Shown piece after piece: positions 52,079 through 60,811 of a DNA stretch of 64,000 nt. Numbering within the stretch: position 1 is the stretch's first letter; each line of letters opens with the position of its first letter. The notes below the pieces were generated by a model, which saw only the letters and a program-made list of their open reading frames with translations, was not told the DNA's origin and did no database searches. Origin of the DNA: SHAN690 sp038131955. Its GTDB lineage: Bacteria > Bacteroidota > Bacteroidia > Flavobacteriales_G > Salibacteraceae. Location: positions 62,001-126,000 of the forward strand of contig JAYPQK010000009.1 in NCBI GenBank assembly GCA_038131955.1, read 5' to 3'. A program made the translations under genes and the position numbers.

Positions 52079-53381
52079 GGGTCAAAGGTAGCGTGGGGGC
52101 GCTTTCTTCAAAATGATCCTGCACCAACTCGAAGAAGGGGCGAGCTTTCACCAAGCATTCCTCATACTCGGCTGCCGGGTCTGAAAGGTCTGTGATGCCC
52201 CCGCCGGCATGCAGACTCAGGCAATTCGTTTCCGAAGAATGTACCAAACTGCGGATCACCACATTGAAATCGCCGGTTCCTTTCGGTAGCATGAATCCTA
52301 CCGTGCCGCTGTAGATTCCCCTTTTGCTTCTCTCCAATTGCTCAAGGATCTGCATGGCCCGCACCTTCGGTGCGCCGGTCATGCTTCCCATAGGGAACGC
52401 TTTCAGCAAGGCTTCAATTGGGTGGGCTCCCTCCTTCAATGTGGCTTCTACGGTGGAATACATTTGATGAACCCGCGGGTAAGTTTCAATGCGATAGAGT
52501 TCGGGAACCGTCACCGACCCGCGAGCAGCGAAATGGGAGAGGTCGTTCCTGACCAGGTCGACGATCATGACGTTCTCCCTCCTATCCTTTTCCGACTTTC
52601 TCAATGTTTCTCGATTCTTCTCATCCACCTTGTGGTCTGGATCCCTAGGTGAGGTTCCTTTCATGGGCTGAGAGCGCACGATGCGTCCATTGAACTCTAA
52701 GAATCGTTCGGGACTGAAACTCATGAGGGTTGAAGCCCCATTGCGATAGAAAACCGAGAAGGGGTTGGGCATACGATTGAATCCGGCCATGAAGAGTGCA
52801 GAAGGATTCAGTTCAACCTGTTCCCAATAGAATTCCTGACAATAGTTGGCTTGGTATACATCGCCTCGTTGGATGTGCTGCTTCAGCGATTGCAGCATCT
52901 CTAGGTAATGAGCTTCGTCTAATCGGTGGAATTGACTTCCACCTTTGATCTTGCCAGAGGGAGTCTCCGTTCCATGGATCGCCTCCATCATCTCACGGAT
53001 GGCCGCTTCGTTTTGGCGTTCCTCATAGAAGGACACGGTCACGTTAGACCCACTGACTTGGAAGACCACTTCTGGAATGAAGAACTTGAACAGTTCGAAT
53101 GGCGTCGTGTCCTGATGTCGGGATTGCAGCGCTTCGAGTTGATCTTTCACCTCATAATTGAGGTGGCAGAAAACCACGTCCCCAGCATCCTTGCAGAATT
53201 CGATCGAATCTGTGACCACGGCACTTTCGACCTGATCGATCATACCGATTCCTGCGAGGCAATCGCCGTCGAAATTCCAGCCCTTTCCGAGGAAACACAT
53301 TCCCAACTCCTGTTGACCGATGTAGGTCACCAGTCTCTCGATGAAGCCTTCTTCAATAGGGAAAGTGATCGTGCTTCTCAT
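52059..53381 (-). CDS. pabB: Aminodeoxychorismate/anthranilate synthase component I family (PabB-like)
   Basis: 440 aa chorismate-binding enzyme. Visible motifs: QANYCQEFYWEQV near 180, SFSPERFLEFNGRIVRSQPMKGTSPRD near 235, the HQMYSTVEATL and FPMGSMTGAPKVRAMQILEQLE block near 330, and GIYSGTVGFM near 360. Stand-alone without a glutaminase here. PabB is preferred over TrpE because of its shorter N-terminus and no trp neighbours, but component I of either pathway is possible. The ATG directly abuts the hemH stop; the end overlaps tilS. Confidence 0.82.
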   Translation of the reverse strand: MRSTITFPIEEGFIERLVTYIGQQELGMCFLGKGWNFDGDCLAGIGMIDQVESAVVTDSIEFCKDAGDVVFCHLNYEVKDQLEALQSRHQDTTPFELFKFFIPEVVFQVSGSNVTVSFYEERQNEAAIREMMEAIHGTETPSGKIKGGSQFHRLDEAHYLEMLQSLKQHIQRGDVYQANYCQEFYWEQVELNPSALFMAGFNRMPNPFSVFYRNGASTLMSFSPERFLEFNGRIVRSQPMKGTSPRDPDHKVDEKNRETLRKSEKDRRENVMIVDLVRNDLSHFAARGSVTVPELYRIETYPRVHQMYSTVEATLKEGAHPIEALLKAFPMGSMTGAPKVRAMQILEQLERSKRGIYSGTVGFMLPKGTGDFNVVIRSLVHSSETNCLSLHAGGGITDLSDPAAEYEECLVKARPFFELVQDHFEESAPTLPLTREAATT

Positions 53382-54389
53382 CTAGTGGGTTCTGACCAGA
53401 TTTTCTAACGTGTCGATCCACATCGGGTCGTCATTCAAGCTTTCAACCAGCTGCACCTTGTCACCTCCGTGCTCTTCGAAGATCTCTTGATACTCGTCTC
53501 CGATCTCAATGATCGTCTCCAAGCAGTCAGCCACAAATGCGGGTGAGAAGACCAAGAGCTTCTTTGCTCCTTTTTTGCCCCATTCCTCAACTACCTTATC
53601 GCTGAACGGCTCCAGCCAATTCTTGTCTAAGCGCGATTGAAAACAAACGGTGTAGTGCTCTTCAGGAATTCCCATGCCCTTCGCGATCTCTCGTGTCGTG
53701 GCATAACAAGTGGCCTTGTAGCAGTATTTGTTCTCTTCCGTGATCTCGCTCTCGCAGTGCTTTTCATTGCACAAGCCTTCGTCATAGACCTTGTCCACTT
53801 GACGCTCGGGCAGACCGTGGTAGGAGAATAGGACATGGTCGTATTCCTTCCAATCGTATTTCTTGCCGCGCTCGATGAAAGCATTGATGTATCCTATGTG
53901 GTCCCAGTATTGACTGATGATCGAAAGCTCAGGAATGACCCACCATTTCCGGATCACATCCATGACCGCTTGAAGGGCCGACCCTGTGCTCGCGGAGGCA
54001 TACTGAGGGAACAGAGGAACGACGATGATCTTTTGAGGATTGGACCGACGGATCTTTTCCAAAACCGACGGAATGCTCGGATTCTTATAGCGCATTGCCA
54101 AGTGCACGTCGTAGTCATCGCCGAGCTTTTGCTGAAGCAGATGCGTCACACTATTGCCATAGATCATGATCGGAGAGCCGTCCTTTGTCCATAGCTCCTT
54201 GTAGACCTTGGCGCTTTTAGGCGCACGAAACGGCACGATGATCAAGTTTACGAGGATCTTGCGTAGCAACCAGGGAATATCGATCACCCGGGGGTCGTTC
54301 AAAAATTGCGAGAGGTAGCTTCGGACGTCAGAAACCTTGGGACTGTCAGGTGTCCCCAGATTGACCAATAGAACGGCGGTTTTACTCAT
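53382..54389 (-). CDS. hemH: Ferrochelatase HemH
   Basis: 335 aa, standard length. Inserts Fe2+ into protoporphyrin IX. N-terminal VLLVNLGTPDSP, LAMRYKNPSI near 98, PLFPQYASASTGS near 125, catalytic His in FSYHGLPER near 193 and CLETIIEIGDEYQEIF near 285 are all as expected. It contains several cysteines in NEKHCESEITEENKYCYKATCYAT, reminiscent of Fe-S-containing ferrochelatases, though the cluster ligands usually lie at the C-terminus. Second gene of the minus-strand operon, 9 bases after the membrane protein gene. Confidence 0.95.
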   Translation of the reverse strand: MSKTAVLLVNLGTPDSPKVSDVRSYLSQFLNDPRVIDIPWLLRKILVNLIIVPFRAPKSAKVYKELWTKDGSPIMIYGNSVTHLLQQKLGDDYDVHLAMRYKNPSIPSVLEKIRRSNPQKIIVVPLFPQYASASTGSALQAVMDVIRKWWVIPELSIISQYWDHIGYINAFIERGKKYDWKEYDHVLFSYHGLPERQVDKVYDEGLCNEKHCESEITEENKYCYKATCYATTREIAKGMGIPEEHYTVCFQSRLDKNWLEPFSDKVVEEWGKKGAKKLLVFSPAFVADCLETIIEIGDEYQEIFEEHGGDKVQLVESLNDDPMWIDTLENLVRTH

Positions 54390-54398
54390 CTTTTCAAT

Positions 54399-56618
54399 CT
54401 ATCCTTCTTCAACACCCAAGCCTTCTGGAAGTTCGTAGTATCGGTTGTTGATGTTAGGAATGGTGTCTTCTTTTACTACATGTGTATTGGGTAGTCGGAT
54501 CAATATATCATCGACCCAAAGGTCTACGTTTTCATCGTCACGGTGCAACATCACTTCGAAAGTGTGAGAAGGATGCTCCGCTTTTAGGTCGATCTTGCAC
54601 AAAGCCCACCCATTGAGAAAACCGAATACGTGATCGCCTACTTCGGTCAACCCAAAGCGAATATCCTCGTCGCCATTCCGTTCCCAAAACCATACCTGCA
54701 TATTCATGGCACCTTGGTCTACCTTGACCCAAAAGGTCAGCTCCCGGAGTAGAGTATCGCCAAAGCAAGCGCGTTGAGGGAAGAGGGGCGACCAGTCCTT
54801 TCTTGCAATTTTCTTACCCCTCTGACCCTCGGATTCCTCGCATGGGTCGAAGAAGAAAGCGGCACTGTCAATGGTCATATGAGGCGCTAGGTTCAGACCC
54901 TCATTCTCATTCAGTAAAGAGTCGACCGCCTGAACATTTGCCTCCAAAAGGTCTTCGAATAGGGAGGTGTGAATGCCGTACAGTTCGAAACCATTGAAAG
55001 TTCCGAGGTGCTCTGCGTTGTTGAAGATCCTCAGCTGAGAGGGTGTGAGTGCGGCGGTTGGTTCCACCATCACGACCCAGCTTTCTTCAGGAAGTCCTTC
55101 GAGAAAGATGGAAGGCTCCATGATGTGCTTGACCAAGGCCAGATGATGCATGGTTTGACTTAGCGATGTACGACTCATTTGCAACGCCAACATAGGAAGA
55201 CCGGTTTCTAGGCTGAGGTCGAAGGCGACCGCATTGACATTCGTGTTTTCCGGCGTCCGAAAGTTTTCAGATCCGATATGGAAGAAGGGTAGCGGAAGGA
55301 TCGCAGAATACTCGGTTAGATCGATGGCGGCATCCAGTTGGTCCACGCGAAACACATCGTCGTCACCTTGACTCACGGCTCGAATGAAGCCGCTGTACAT
55401 CGCTCCTTCCAAGAGCATGATGGCAGATAGCGCCCAAGGGATCCAACGGTTGTTCCACGACGGTAGTTTTCGGATCAGGTAGAGTGCCCCGCCGATGTTC
55501 GCTGCGTAAAAGAATACCCACGTGAAGCGTGCGATTCCTCGGAATTGTTTGATAGGAATGAGGTTCTCGATGGTGGAGGGTATTTCCCAAAAAGTGAAGG
55601 GAATCGCCAAACCTAAAAGCAGGAGGGGGAAGCCGCCAAGGAGAAGTCGATGCTCGAATTGCGGCATACTTCTGCCTCGAAGGACCTGAATGAGCAAGGC
55701 GCCACCGAGAAAAATGCCGACCAAACCGAGATAGTTGCTTCCTTCAAGCGACTGAGGCCCGGCCATTTCAAACCAAGGCTCAGCAGAAGAAGGGAAGATT
55801 TCTTTGAGGGGAAGCAACACTGAACGCCACGTGGCTCGGTAATCCAAGAAACCAAAAGGTTGCTGTGGACGATCCGTCACGGGGTCGGTGATCCACATGA
55901 TGACCTGAAAAACAAGCACGGGAGCCGCTCCCCTCAGCGTGTGAAGCCAGCGAGTGGGTTTATCAGAACTGGGTCTGTGGATTTCCTGAAGCAGGAGAAA
56001 GGCGACAAGAAAGAGAGAACACATCGCTGCGAAATAAGGATGCACAAAACCCGATAGAAAGACGATCCAAAAGGTTGTTCGGAGGCGCCATTCGCCCCGG
56101 TTCCACTTCCAAAGCGCGAAGATCACCAGCGGTATGACCACTCCGTGGGCAAGCGAATAATGGCCCGAAAAACGCTGCCATTGAGGACTCAAGAAAATGA
56201 TTCCCACGCCAAGCAACGCCGTGACCCAAGGTGATCCTCCCTCGGTTCGAAGCATCTTTTGGATGAGCCACCCACCCAGATACATCGAAGCGATTAGGAG
56301 CAAGGGTAATATCCAAGAGATCCAGGAACCGATCGGGAGGATGACATCCAGAAACCAAAGTATTCCCGAGATCAGCGGTTGATTATCGGTAAACACCACA
56401 TGTTCTCCATGTGGATAGTTCATGCCGTCAAACCAGAAAGGATTGCCGTCGTGGGAGATGTGGTAGGCTAGGGTGTAGTAGTTCTTGAAAGCGTCCTCAT
56501 TGGATCCAGGAACGAATGAGATCCAATCCCATAGCTCCACCCCGTAGAATAGGGCAAAGACGATCAAGAAGGAGATCGAATAGGCGTACTTCGAGGATGA
56601 TCTTAATAATGGGTTCAT
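54399..56618 (-). CDS. Large membrane protein, GT-C-like, unknown function
   Basis: 739 aa from ATG 56618 (MNPLLRSSSKYAYS); the longer frame adds 18 non-conserved residues. About ten to twelve membrane helices occupy the first 420 residues. The first outer loop has the acidic GSNEDAFKNYYTLAYHI and NYPHGEHVVFTDNQPL, resembling lipid-linked sugar transferases of the GT-C fold. The last 320 residues form a soluble periplasmic domain. Its product may be surface glycan related; no family assigned. First gene of the hemH operon; no exact promoter element found upstream. Confidence 0.72.
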   Translation of the reverse strand: MNPLLRSSSKYAYSISFLIVFALFYGVELWDWISFVPGSNEDAFKNYYTLAYHISHDGNPFWFDGMNYPHGEHVVFTDNQPLISGILWFLDVILPIGSWISWILPLLLIASMYLGGWLIQKMLRTEGGSPWVTALLGVGIIFLSPQWQRFSGHYSLAHGVVIPLVIFALWKWNRGEWRLRTTFWIVFLSGFVHPYFAAMCSLFLVAFLLLQEIHRPSSDKPTRWLHTLRGAAPVLVFQVIMWITDPVTDRPQQPFGFLDYRATWRSVLLPLKEIFPSSAEPWFEMAGPQSLEGSNYLGLVGIFLGGALLIQVLRGRSMPQFEHRLLLGGFPLLLLGLAIPFTFWEIPSTIENLIPIKQFRGIARFTWVFFYAANIGGALYLIRKLPSWNNRWIPWALSAIMLLEGAMYSGFIRAVSQGDDDVFRVDQLDAAIDLTEYSAILPLPFFHIGSENFRTPENTNVNAVAFDLSLETGLPMLALQMSRTSLSQTMHHLALVKHIMEPSIFLEGLPEESWVVMVEPTAALTPSQLRIFNNAEHLGTFNGFELYGIHTSLFEDLLEANVQAVDSLLNENEGLNLAPHMTIDSAAFFFDPCEESEGQRGKKIARKDWSPLFPQRACFGDTLLRELTFWVKVDQGAMNMQVWFWERNGDEDIRFGLTEVGDHVFGFLNGWALCKIDLKAEHPSHTFEVMLHRDDENVDLWVDDILIRLPNTHVVKEDTIPNINNRYYELPEGLGVEEG

Positions 56619-56742
56619 GGCCACGGCTACGAAGCTAAAAGAAAGGGGCGCCATTTGCCTTCTATGGTACAATTGATAGTGAATAAAGCAACGAATTGTA
56701 TCTTCATCGTCTTAATCACGAGTACAAAATTTTATACGAGAT

Positions 56743-57363
56743 ATGAACTGGTTTAAGATGACAGCCATGACGGCTTTGGTGGCTTCCGCAACTTTCTTGG
56801 GAGCGTGGAGCTTTACAACTACCAACGAGGTAGAGATCGGCGATCTGATTCCGATGATGAATTACGAGATGGTCGATGTTTCAGGTGAGAGCTATCACTT
56901 GCGTGAGTTGCATCAGGAGAATGGTGTCTTGGTCATCTTTTCATGCAATACTTGTCCGTTTGTAATCCAGTGGGAAGATCGCTACAATGAGCTATTTGAT
57001 CTTTGCGACAAGAACGACATCGGAATGGTGTTGGTCAATAGCAATGAAGCCAAGCGCAATGGCGACGATTCCTTGGAGGAAATGCAAAAGAAGGCCAAGG
57101 CAGAAGGCTACAAGATGCCATACGTGTTGGATGCAAGCAGCGAATTGGCGGATGCCTTCGGTGCACGCACAACCCCGCACATCTACTTGTTTGACCGCGA
57201 CGCGAAATTGGCGTACCGTGGGTTGATCGATGACAATTCTGCCGATAAGGATGCCGTTGAGCATACCTACCTCGCTGATGCGATCAACAATATGATCGCC
57301 GGAGAGACTATTGATCCAGCCGTGACCAAGTCGATTGGATGCAGCATCAAGCGAGTGCAGTGA
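56743..57363 (+). CDS. Thioredoxin-fold redoxin, exported
   Basis: 206 aa. An N-terminal hydrophobic segment (WFKMTAMTALVASATFLGAWSF) works as a signal peptide or anchor. The domain is AhpC/TlpA-like: EIGDLIPMMNYEMVDVSGE, active-site CNTC in FSCNTCPFVIQWEDRY (about residues 68-71), MVLVNSN, PYVLDASSELADAFGARTTPHIYLFD with cis-Pro, and a C-terminal GCSIKRV. It is expected to act in thiol redox chemistry in the periplasm. A terminator follows. Confidence 0.88.
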   Translation: MNWFKMTAMTALVASATFLGAWSFTTTNEVEIGDLIPMMNYEMVDVSGESYHLRELHQENGVLVIFSCNTCPFVIQWEDRYNELFDLCDKNDIGMVLVNSNEAKRNGDDSLEEMQKKAKAEGYKMPYVLDASSELADAFGARTTPHIYLFDRDAKLAYRGLIDDNSADKDAVEHTYLADAINNMIAGETIDPAVTKSIGCSIKRVQ

Positions 57364-57387
57364 TCCTTGGTGAAAAGACGTTGAAAA

Positions 57388-57413
57388 GGCGATCCGAAAG
57401 GGTCGCCTTTTTT
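57388..57413 (+). terminator. Rho-independent terminator
   Basis: Stem GGCGATCC/GGGTCGCC (one G.T pair) with a GAAA tetraloop, then six Ts, 24 bases after the redoxin stop. Confidence 0.85.
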
Positions 57414-57436
57414 ATTGCTCCCTCCCGAGCCATTCC

Positions 57437-57444
57437 TTTCTTTG
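57437..57444 (+). promoter_or_regulatory. Possible promoter -7 element of purD
   Basis: TTTCTTTG, one mismatch to TAnnTTTG. Initiation near 57451 gives a leader of about 18 bases to ATG 57469. Confidence 0.4.
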
Positions 57445-57468
57445 CACCCTATTCTGAACGGCACGACC

Positions 57469-58752
57469 ATGAACAAATTGAATGTATTACTACTCGGCGG
57501 CGGAGGACGCGAACACGCGATGGCTTGGAAGATCTCTCAGAGCGCTCATCTTGGACAGTTGTTCGTTGCTCCGGGCAACGGAGGAACCGCACAGGTGGCT
57601 ACCAATCTAGGCTTTGGAGATAGCGACTTTGAAGAGATGAAGAAGGCGGTCTTGAACCATCAGATCGACCTGATCGTGGTGGGACCCGAAGCGCCGTTGG
57701 TCAATGGGGTTCGTGCCTTTGTGGAGGGAGACGAAGACATCAACCACGTCAAGATTGTGGGTCCTGGTACCGAAGGGGCTCAACTCGAGGGCAGCAAAAG
57801 CTTTTCGAAGCGTTTCATGCAGCGCCATGATATTCCAACGGCTCGATTTGGTGAGTTTGCCGCTGACCAGGTGGAGGAAGCGAAGGCGTTTTTGGATGAG
57901 TTCAACCCTCCCTACGTGCTTAAGGCCGACGGTCTCGCCGCTGGTAAAGGGGTGTTGATCATGGAGGACAAGGAGGAAGCCAAGCAGGAATTGGACGAAA
58001 TGCTCCTCGGAGGCAAGTTCGGAGCCGCGGGAGCCAAAGTCGTCATAGAGGAATTCCTTTCTGGGATCGAGTTGTCCGTTTTCGTCCTAACCGATGGCGA
58101 GGATTACATCTTGTTGCCTGAGGCCAAGGATTACAAGCGCATCGGCGAAGGTGACCAAGGTTTGAATACGGGCGGAATGGGCTCCATTTCACCGGTACCC
58201 TTCGCTCAGGGGGATTTCATGAACAAGGTCATTGACCGTATCGTGGAACCTACGGTGAAAGGGTGGAAAGAAGATGGCATCGAGTACAACGGATTCTTGT
58301 TTGTGGGATTGATGAACGTGGATGGCGACCCTTACGTCATCGAGTACAATTGCCGCATGGGCGACCCGGAAACGGAAAGTGTTATGCCGCGCATCAAAAG
58401 CGACTTTCTAGAGTTGTTGTGGAAATGTGGCAACAGGGATATGAAAGGCGCCACGATAGAGTTTGATGAGCGAACTGCTACTTGTGTAATGGCGGTTTCA
58501 GGCGGGTACCCGGGCTCGTATGAGAAAGGCAAGGAGATCACCGGCGTAGATGAGGTGTGCGACAGTCTTGTCTTTCACGCCGGTACGAAATTGTCTGATG
58601 GAAAGCTGTTGACCTCCGGAGGGCGCGTCATCGCATTTACCAGCATGGGGTCGAATATGCAAGAAGCCCTGGCTAAAAGCTATGCAAGTTTAGATAAGAT
58701 CACATTTGATGGGATCTACTACAGGAAGGATATCGGATTTGACCTGAAATAA
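57469..58752 (+). CDS. purD: Phosphoribosylamine--glycine ligase PurD
   Basis: 427 aa from ATG 57469 (MNKLNVLLLGGGGREHAMAWK). ATP-grasp enzyme for the second step of purine synthesis: phosphoribosylamine + glycine + ATP to GAR. Signatures: VLLLGGGGREHA at the start, PPYVLKADGLAAGKGVLI near 148, GIELSVFVLTDG near 198, EYNCRMGDPETE near 293. Neighbours DUF6341-like, DUF6427-like and purQ form a cluster known in Flavobacteria. Confidence 0.96.
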   Translation: MNKLNVLLLGGGGREHAMAWKISQSAHLGQLFVAPGNGGTAQVATNLGFGDSDFEEMKKAVLNHQIDLIVVGPEAPLVNGVRAFVEGDEDINHVKIVGPGTEGAQLEGSKSFSKRFMQRHDIPTARFGEFAADQVEEAKAFLDEFNPPYVLKADGLAAGKGVLIMEDKEEAKQELDEMLLGGKFGAAGAKVVIEEFLSGIELSVFVLTDGEDYILLPEAKDYKRIGEGDQGLNTGGMGSISPVPFAQGDFMNKVIDRIVEPTVKGWKEDGIEYNGFLFVGLMNVDGDPYVIEYNCRMGDPETESVMPRIKSDFLELLWKCGNRDMKGATIEFDERTATCVMAVSGGYPGSYEKGKEITGVDEVCDSLVFHAGTKLSDGKLLTSGGRVIAFTSMGSNMQEALAKSYASLDKITFDGIYYRKDIGFDLK

Positions 58753-58765
58753 TCAGGCGGGGAAT

Positions 58766-58957
58766 TTATCTCAAGGTGCCATTCTGATCGGCCTCTTTGT
58801 TGAAATCTCCCATTTTCTTGATCCAGATCACGGCAAGGACGAAGATGATCGAGATGATCACCCAATTGAAGAAGTTGTGTCCTTCAGCAAGCAGGCGAAG
58901 AAGCCCAAAGCTGTCCAACATGAGTTCACCTAACCATTCTATAAAATCCGGATTCAT
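58766..58957 (-). CDS. Small membrane protein, DUF6341-like
   Basis: 63 aa with one membrane helix (about 31-48: NWVIISIIFVLAVIWI) and an amphipathic N-terminus (MNPDFIEWLGELMLDSFGLLRLL). Size, sequence pattern and position between purD and a DUF6427-like gene match the DUF6341 proteins of Flavobacteria, sometimes mislabelled uracil phosphoribosyltransferase. Promoter TAGATTTG lies just upstream on the minus strand. Function unknown. Confidence 0.75.
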   Translation of the reverse strand: MNPDFIEWLGELMLDSFGLLRLLAEGHNFFNWVIISIIFVLAVIWIKKMGDFNKEADQNGTLR

Positions 58958-58973
58958 AGATCAAAAGTTTGCG

Positions 58974-58981
58974 CAAATCTA
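58974..58981 (-). promoter_or_regulatory. Promoter -7 element of the DUF6341-like gene
   Basis: TAGATTTG on the minus strand, exact match; initiation near 58967, leader about 10 bases. Confidence 0.6.
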
Positions 58982-59013
58982 AAAAACGCATCTATACTGC
59001 GCGCCAGTCCGTG

Positions 59014-59021
59014 TAAGTTTG
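59014..59021 (+). promoter_or_regulatory. Promoter -7 element of the DUF6427-like gene
   Basis: TAAGTTTG, exact match; initiation near 59028, 11 bases before the TTG start at 59039. It supports that unusual start. Confidence 0.6.
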
Positions 59022-59038
59022 CTTTGAAAATTTGAATC

Positions 59039-59983
59039 TTGATCAAGCTAGCTCTCAAAAACGATCCCGTATTGCTGTTCTTGGCACCCTTGATCATCGT
59101 GGTCGGAACGGTGATCAAGCTAATCATAGGAGTGGAGCCGATCTCTGATGGTCATTGGGATTGGATCGTGATTGGCAGATCTTGGTCGGCAGGCTTGAAT
59201 TATTCGCTCAGCTCTCTCGTTGCCGTCTTTGTGGCGCTCTTCCTGAATCAAATGGTTCAAAGTCTCGGACTTCTAGGTCGCATCACCAACATTACTATGG
59301 TAGTCTTTGCCATGTTCTATTTTTCAATTCCTGATGAGGTCAACCATTGGTCTGCATGGTTGGTGACCTTGATTCAGCTCTGGCTATTCAGGATGGTTGA
59401 GATCACCTATGATCAAACCAAAAGGATCGGGCCGTTGGTATTCAATATGGGCGTAGCCATAGGTCTAACTGCCTTGCTCATACCTCCTGGTGTCGTGCTC
59501 TTCCTTGTATTGATCCATGCATTGGTGGTTTCTGGCAATCTCAACGTCCGGCGCATCATCGTGGGAATTCTAGGCGCTGTCACGCCCATCTACTTCTACG
59601 CTTCGTTAGCTTATCTATTCCGTTGGACGGGTTGGGGTCTATCCTTGGACGTCTCCGCTTCGGTCTTTTCAGAGGGAATGACGAAGCTGAATGTGCTCGG
59701 AATCGCTTTTTTGGTCTTTATGACCATCATCGCGGCCATCTCAACCTTTTCAATATCGTCGTCTACGACCTTACGAGAAAGAAGAAGGTGGATCCTCGTG
59801 ATCAGCTACCTCTTCATGGGTGGGCTAATGATTCTCATTAAGGGTTTTAAGGAACCCGTATTCATCGCTATTGTGCCTGCTACCGTTGTCCTTACGCGCA
59901 CCATGCTCTCCGTACGAAATGCCAAGGTGGCCAACGCCATTCTTTTGGTCTTTCTCGCCTTTGTATTATTGATAAATTCTTGA
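59039..59983 (+). CDS. Polytopic membrane protein, DUF6427-like
   Basis: 314 aa from a TTG codon; no ATG occurs in frame near the start and the promoter leaves an 11-base leader, so TTG initiation is likely. About nine to ten hydrophobic helices; the motif WLVTLIQLWLFRMVEITYDQTKRIGPLVFNMGVAIGLTALLIPPGVVLF is the kind of segment conserved in DUF6427 proteins beside purD in Flavobacteria. Function unknown. It overlaps only the leader region of purQ. Confidence 0.78.
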   Translation: MIKLALKNDPVLLFLAPLIIVVGTVIKLIIGVEPISDGHWDWIVIGRSWSAGLNYSLSSLVAVFVALFLNQMVQSLGLLGRITNITMVVFAMFYFSIPDEVNHWSAWLVTLIQLWLFRMVEITYDQTKRIGPLVFNMGVAIGLTALLIPPGVVLFLVLIHALVVSGNLNVRRIIVGILGAVTPIYFYASLAYLFRWTGWGLSLDVSASVFSEGMTKLNVLGIAFLVFMTIIAAISTFSISSSTTLRERRRWILVISYLFMGGLMILIKGFKEPVFIAIVPATVVLTRTMLSVRNAKVANAILLVFLAFVLLINS

Positions 59984-60004
59984 CCCTGAACCGAGTGGTA
60001 TCCC

Positions 60005-60012
60005 TACTTTTG
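60005..60012 (+). promoter_or_regulatory. Promoter -7 element of purQ
   Basis: TACTTTTG, exact match; initiation near 60019, 12 bases before ATG 60031. Confidence 0.6.
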
Positions 60013-60030
60013 GGGCTCAATTTTGATTCT

Positions 60031-60723
60031 ATGAAATTTGGCGTTATCACATTCCCGGGTTCCAATTGCGACCAAGACATGGTCTACGTTTTGGAAACCA
60101 TCATGGGACATGAAGTGGTTAAACTTTGGCATAAGGATCATGACCTCCAAGGTTGTGATATGATCGTGCTTCCGGGAGGTTTCTCGTATGGAGATTACTT
60201 GCGTTCTGGTGCGATTGCTAGATTTTCTCCCATCATGCAGGAGGTGATCGAATTCGCCAACAAGGGTGGTTACGTTTACGGGGTGTGTAATGGATTCCAG
60301 ATCCTTTGTGAGTCTGGCCTATTGCCCGGCACTTTGCAACACAACGAGAATCGCCAGTTCATTTGCAAGAACGTCTACCTCAGAACCGAGACGAGTGATT
60401 CACTGATAACGCGAGATATTGAAGATGGTACGGTATTGAAGATCCCGATCGCTCATGGCGAGGGTAACTACTACAATAGCGCTGAGGAGATCCAGAAACT
60501 TGAGGACAACAACCAGGTCTTGTTTCGCTACTGCGATGCGGATGGCAACGTAGATGCGGCAAGCAACCCGAACGGTACGATCAATAACATTGCAGGCATC
60601 TGCAACGAGAAGCGAAATGTTTTCGGCATGATGCCTCACCCTGAGAGAGCGGCTGACGAAGCACTCGGAAACCTCGACGGAAAGCGACTCTTCGAGTCGA
60701 TCTTGGCTGAGGTTACCGCGTAA
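60031..60723 (+). CDS. purQ: Phosphoribosylformylglycinamidine synthase glutaminase subunit PurQ
   Basis: 230 aa from ATG 60031 (MKFGVITFPGSNCDQDM). Class I glutamine amidotransferase that feeds ammonia to PurL for FGAM synthesis. Catalytic Cys in YGVCNGFQILCESGLLPG near residue 88, LPGGFSYGDYLRSGAIAR near 48, and the His/Glu pair in MMPHPERA near 208. A separate PurQ implies a small PurL and PurS elsewhere. The gene ends 88 bases before dxs. Confidence 0.95.
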   Translation: MKFGVITFPGSNCDQDMVYVLETIMGHEVVKLWHKDHDLQGCDMIVLPGGFSYGDYLRSGAIARFSPIMQEVIEFANKGGYVYGVCNGFQILCESGLLPGTLQHNENRQFICKNVYLRTETSDSLITRDIEDGTVLKIPIAHGEGNYYNSAEEIQKLEDNNQVLFRYCDADGNVDAASNPNGTINNIAGICNEKRNVFGMMPHPERAADEALGNLDGKRLFESILAEVTA

Positions 60724-60811
60724 TAGGCCGACAAGAAATTTTGTGAATTGACAAAAGATCAGAACTTTACAGGTCTCGTTTTGTTTGTCATGGAAACAAC
60801 GCCACACAATT

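Noticed and set aside
56720..56742. Near-palindrome GTACAAAATTTTATAC before the redoxin gene as an operator.
   Set aside because: It is AT-rich with an internal mismatch and has no second copy nearby; chance is likely.
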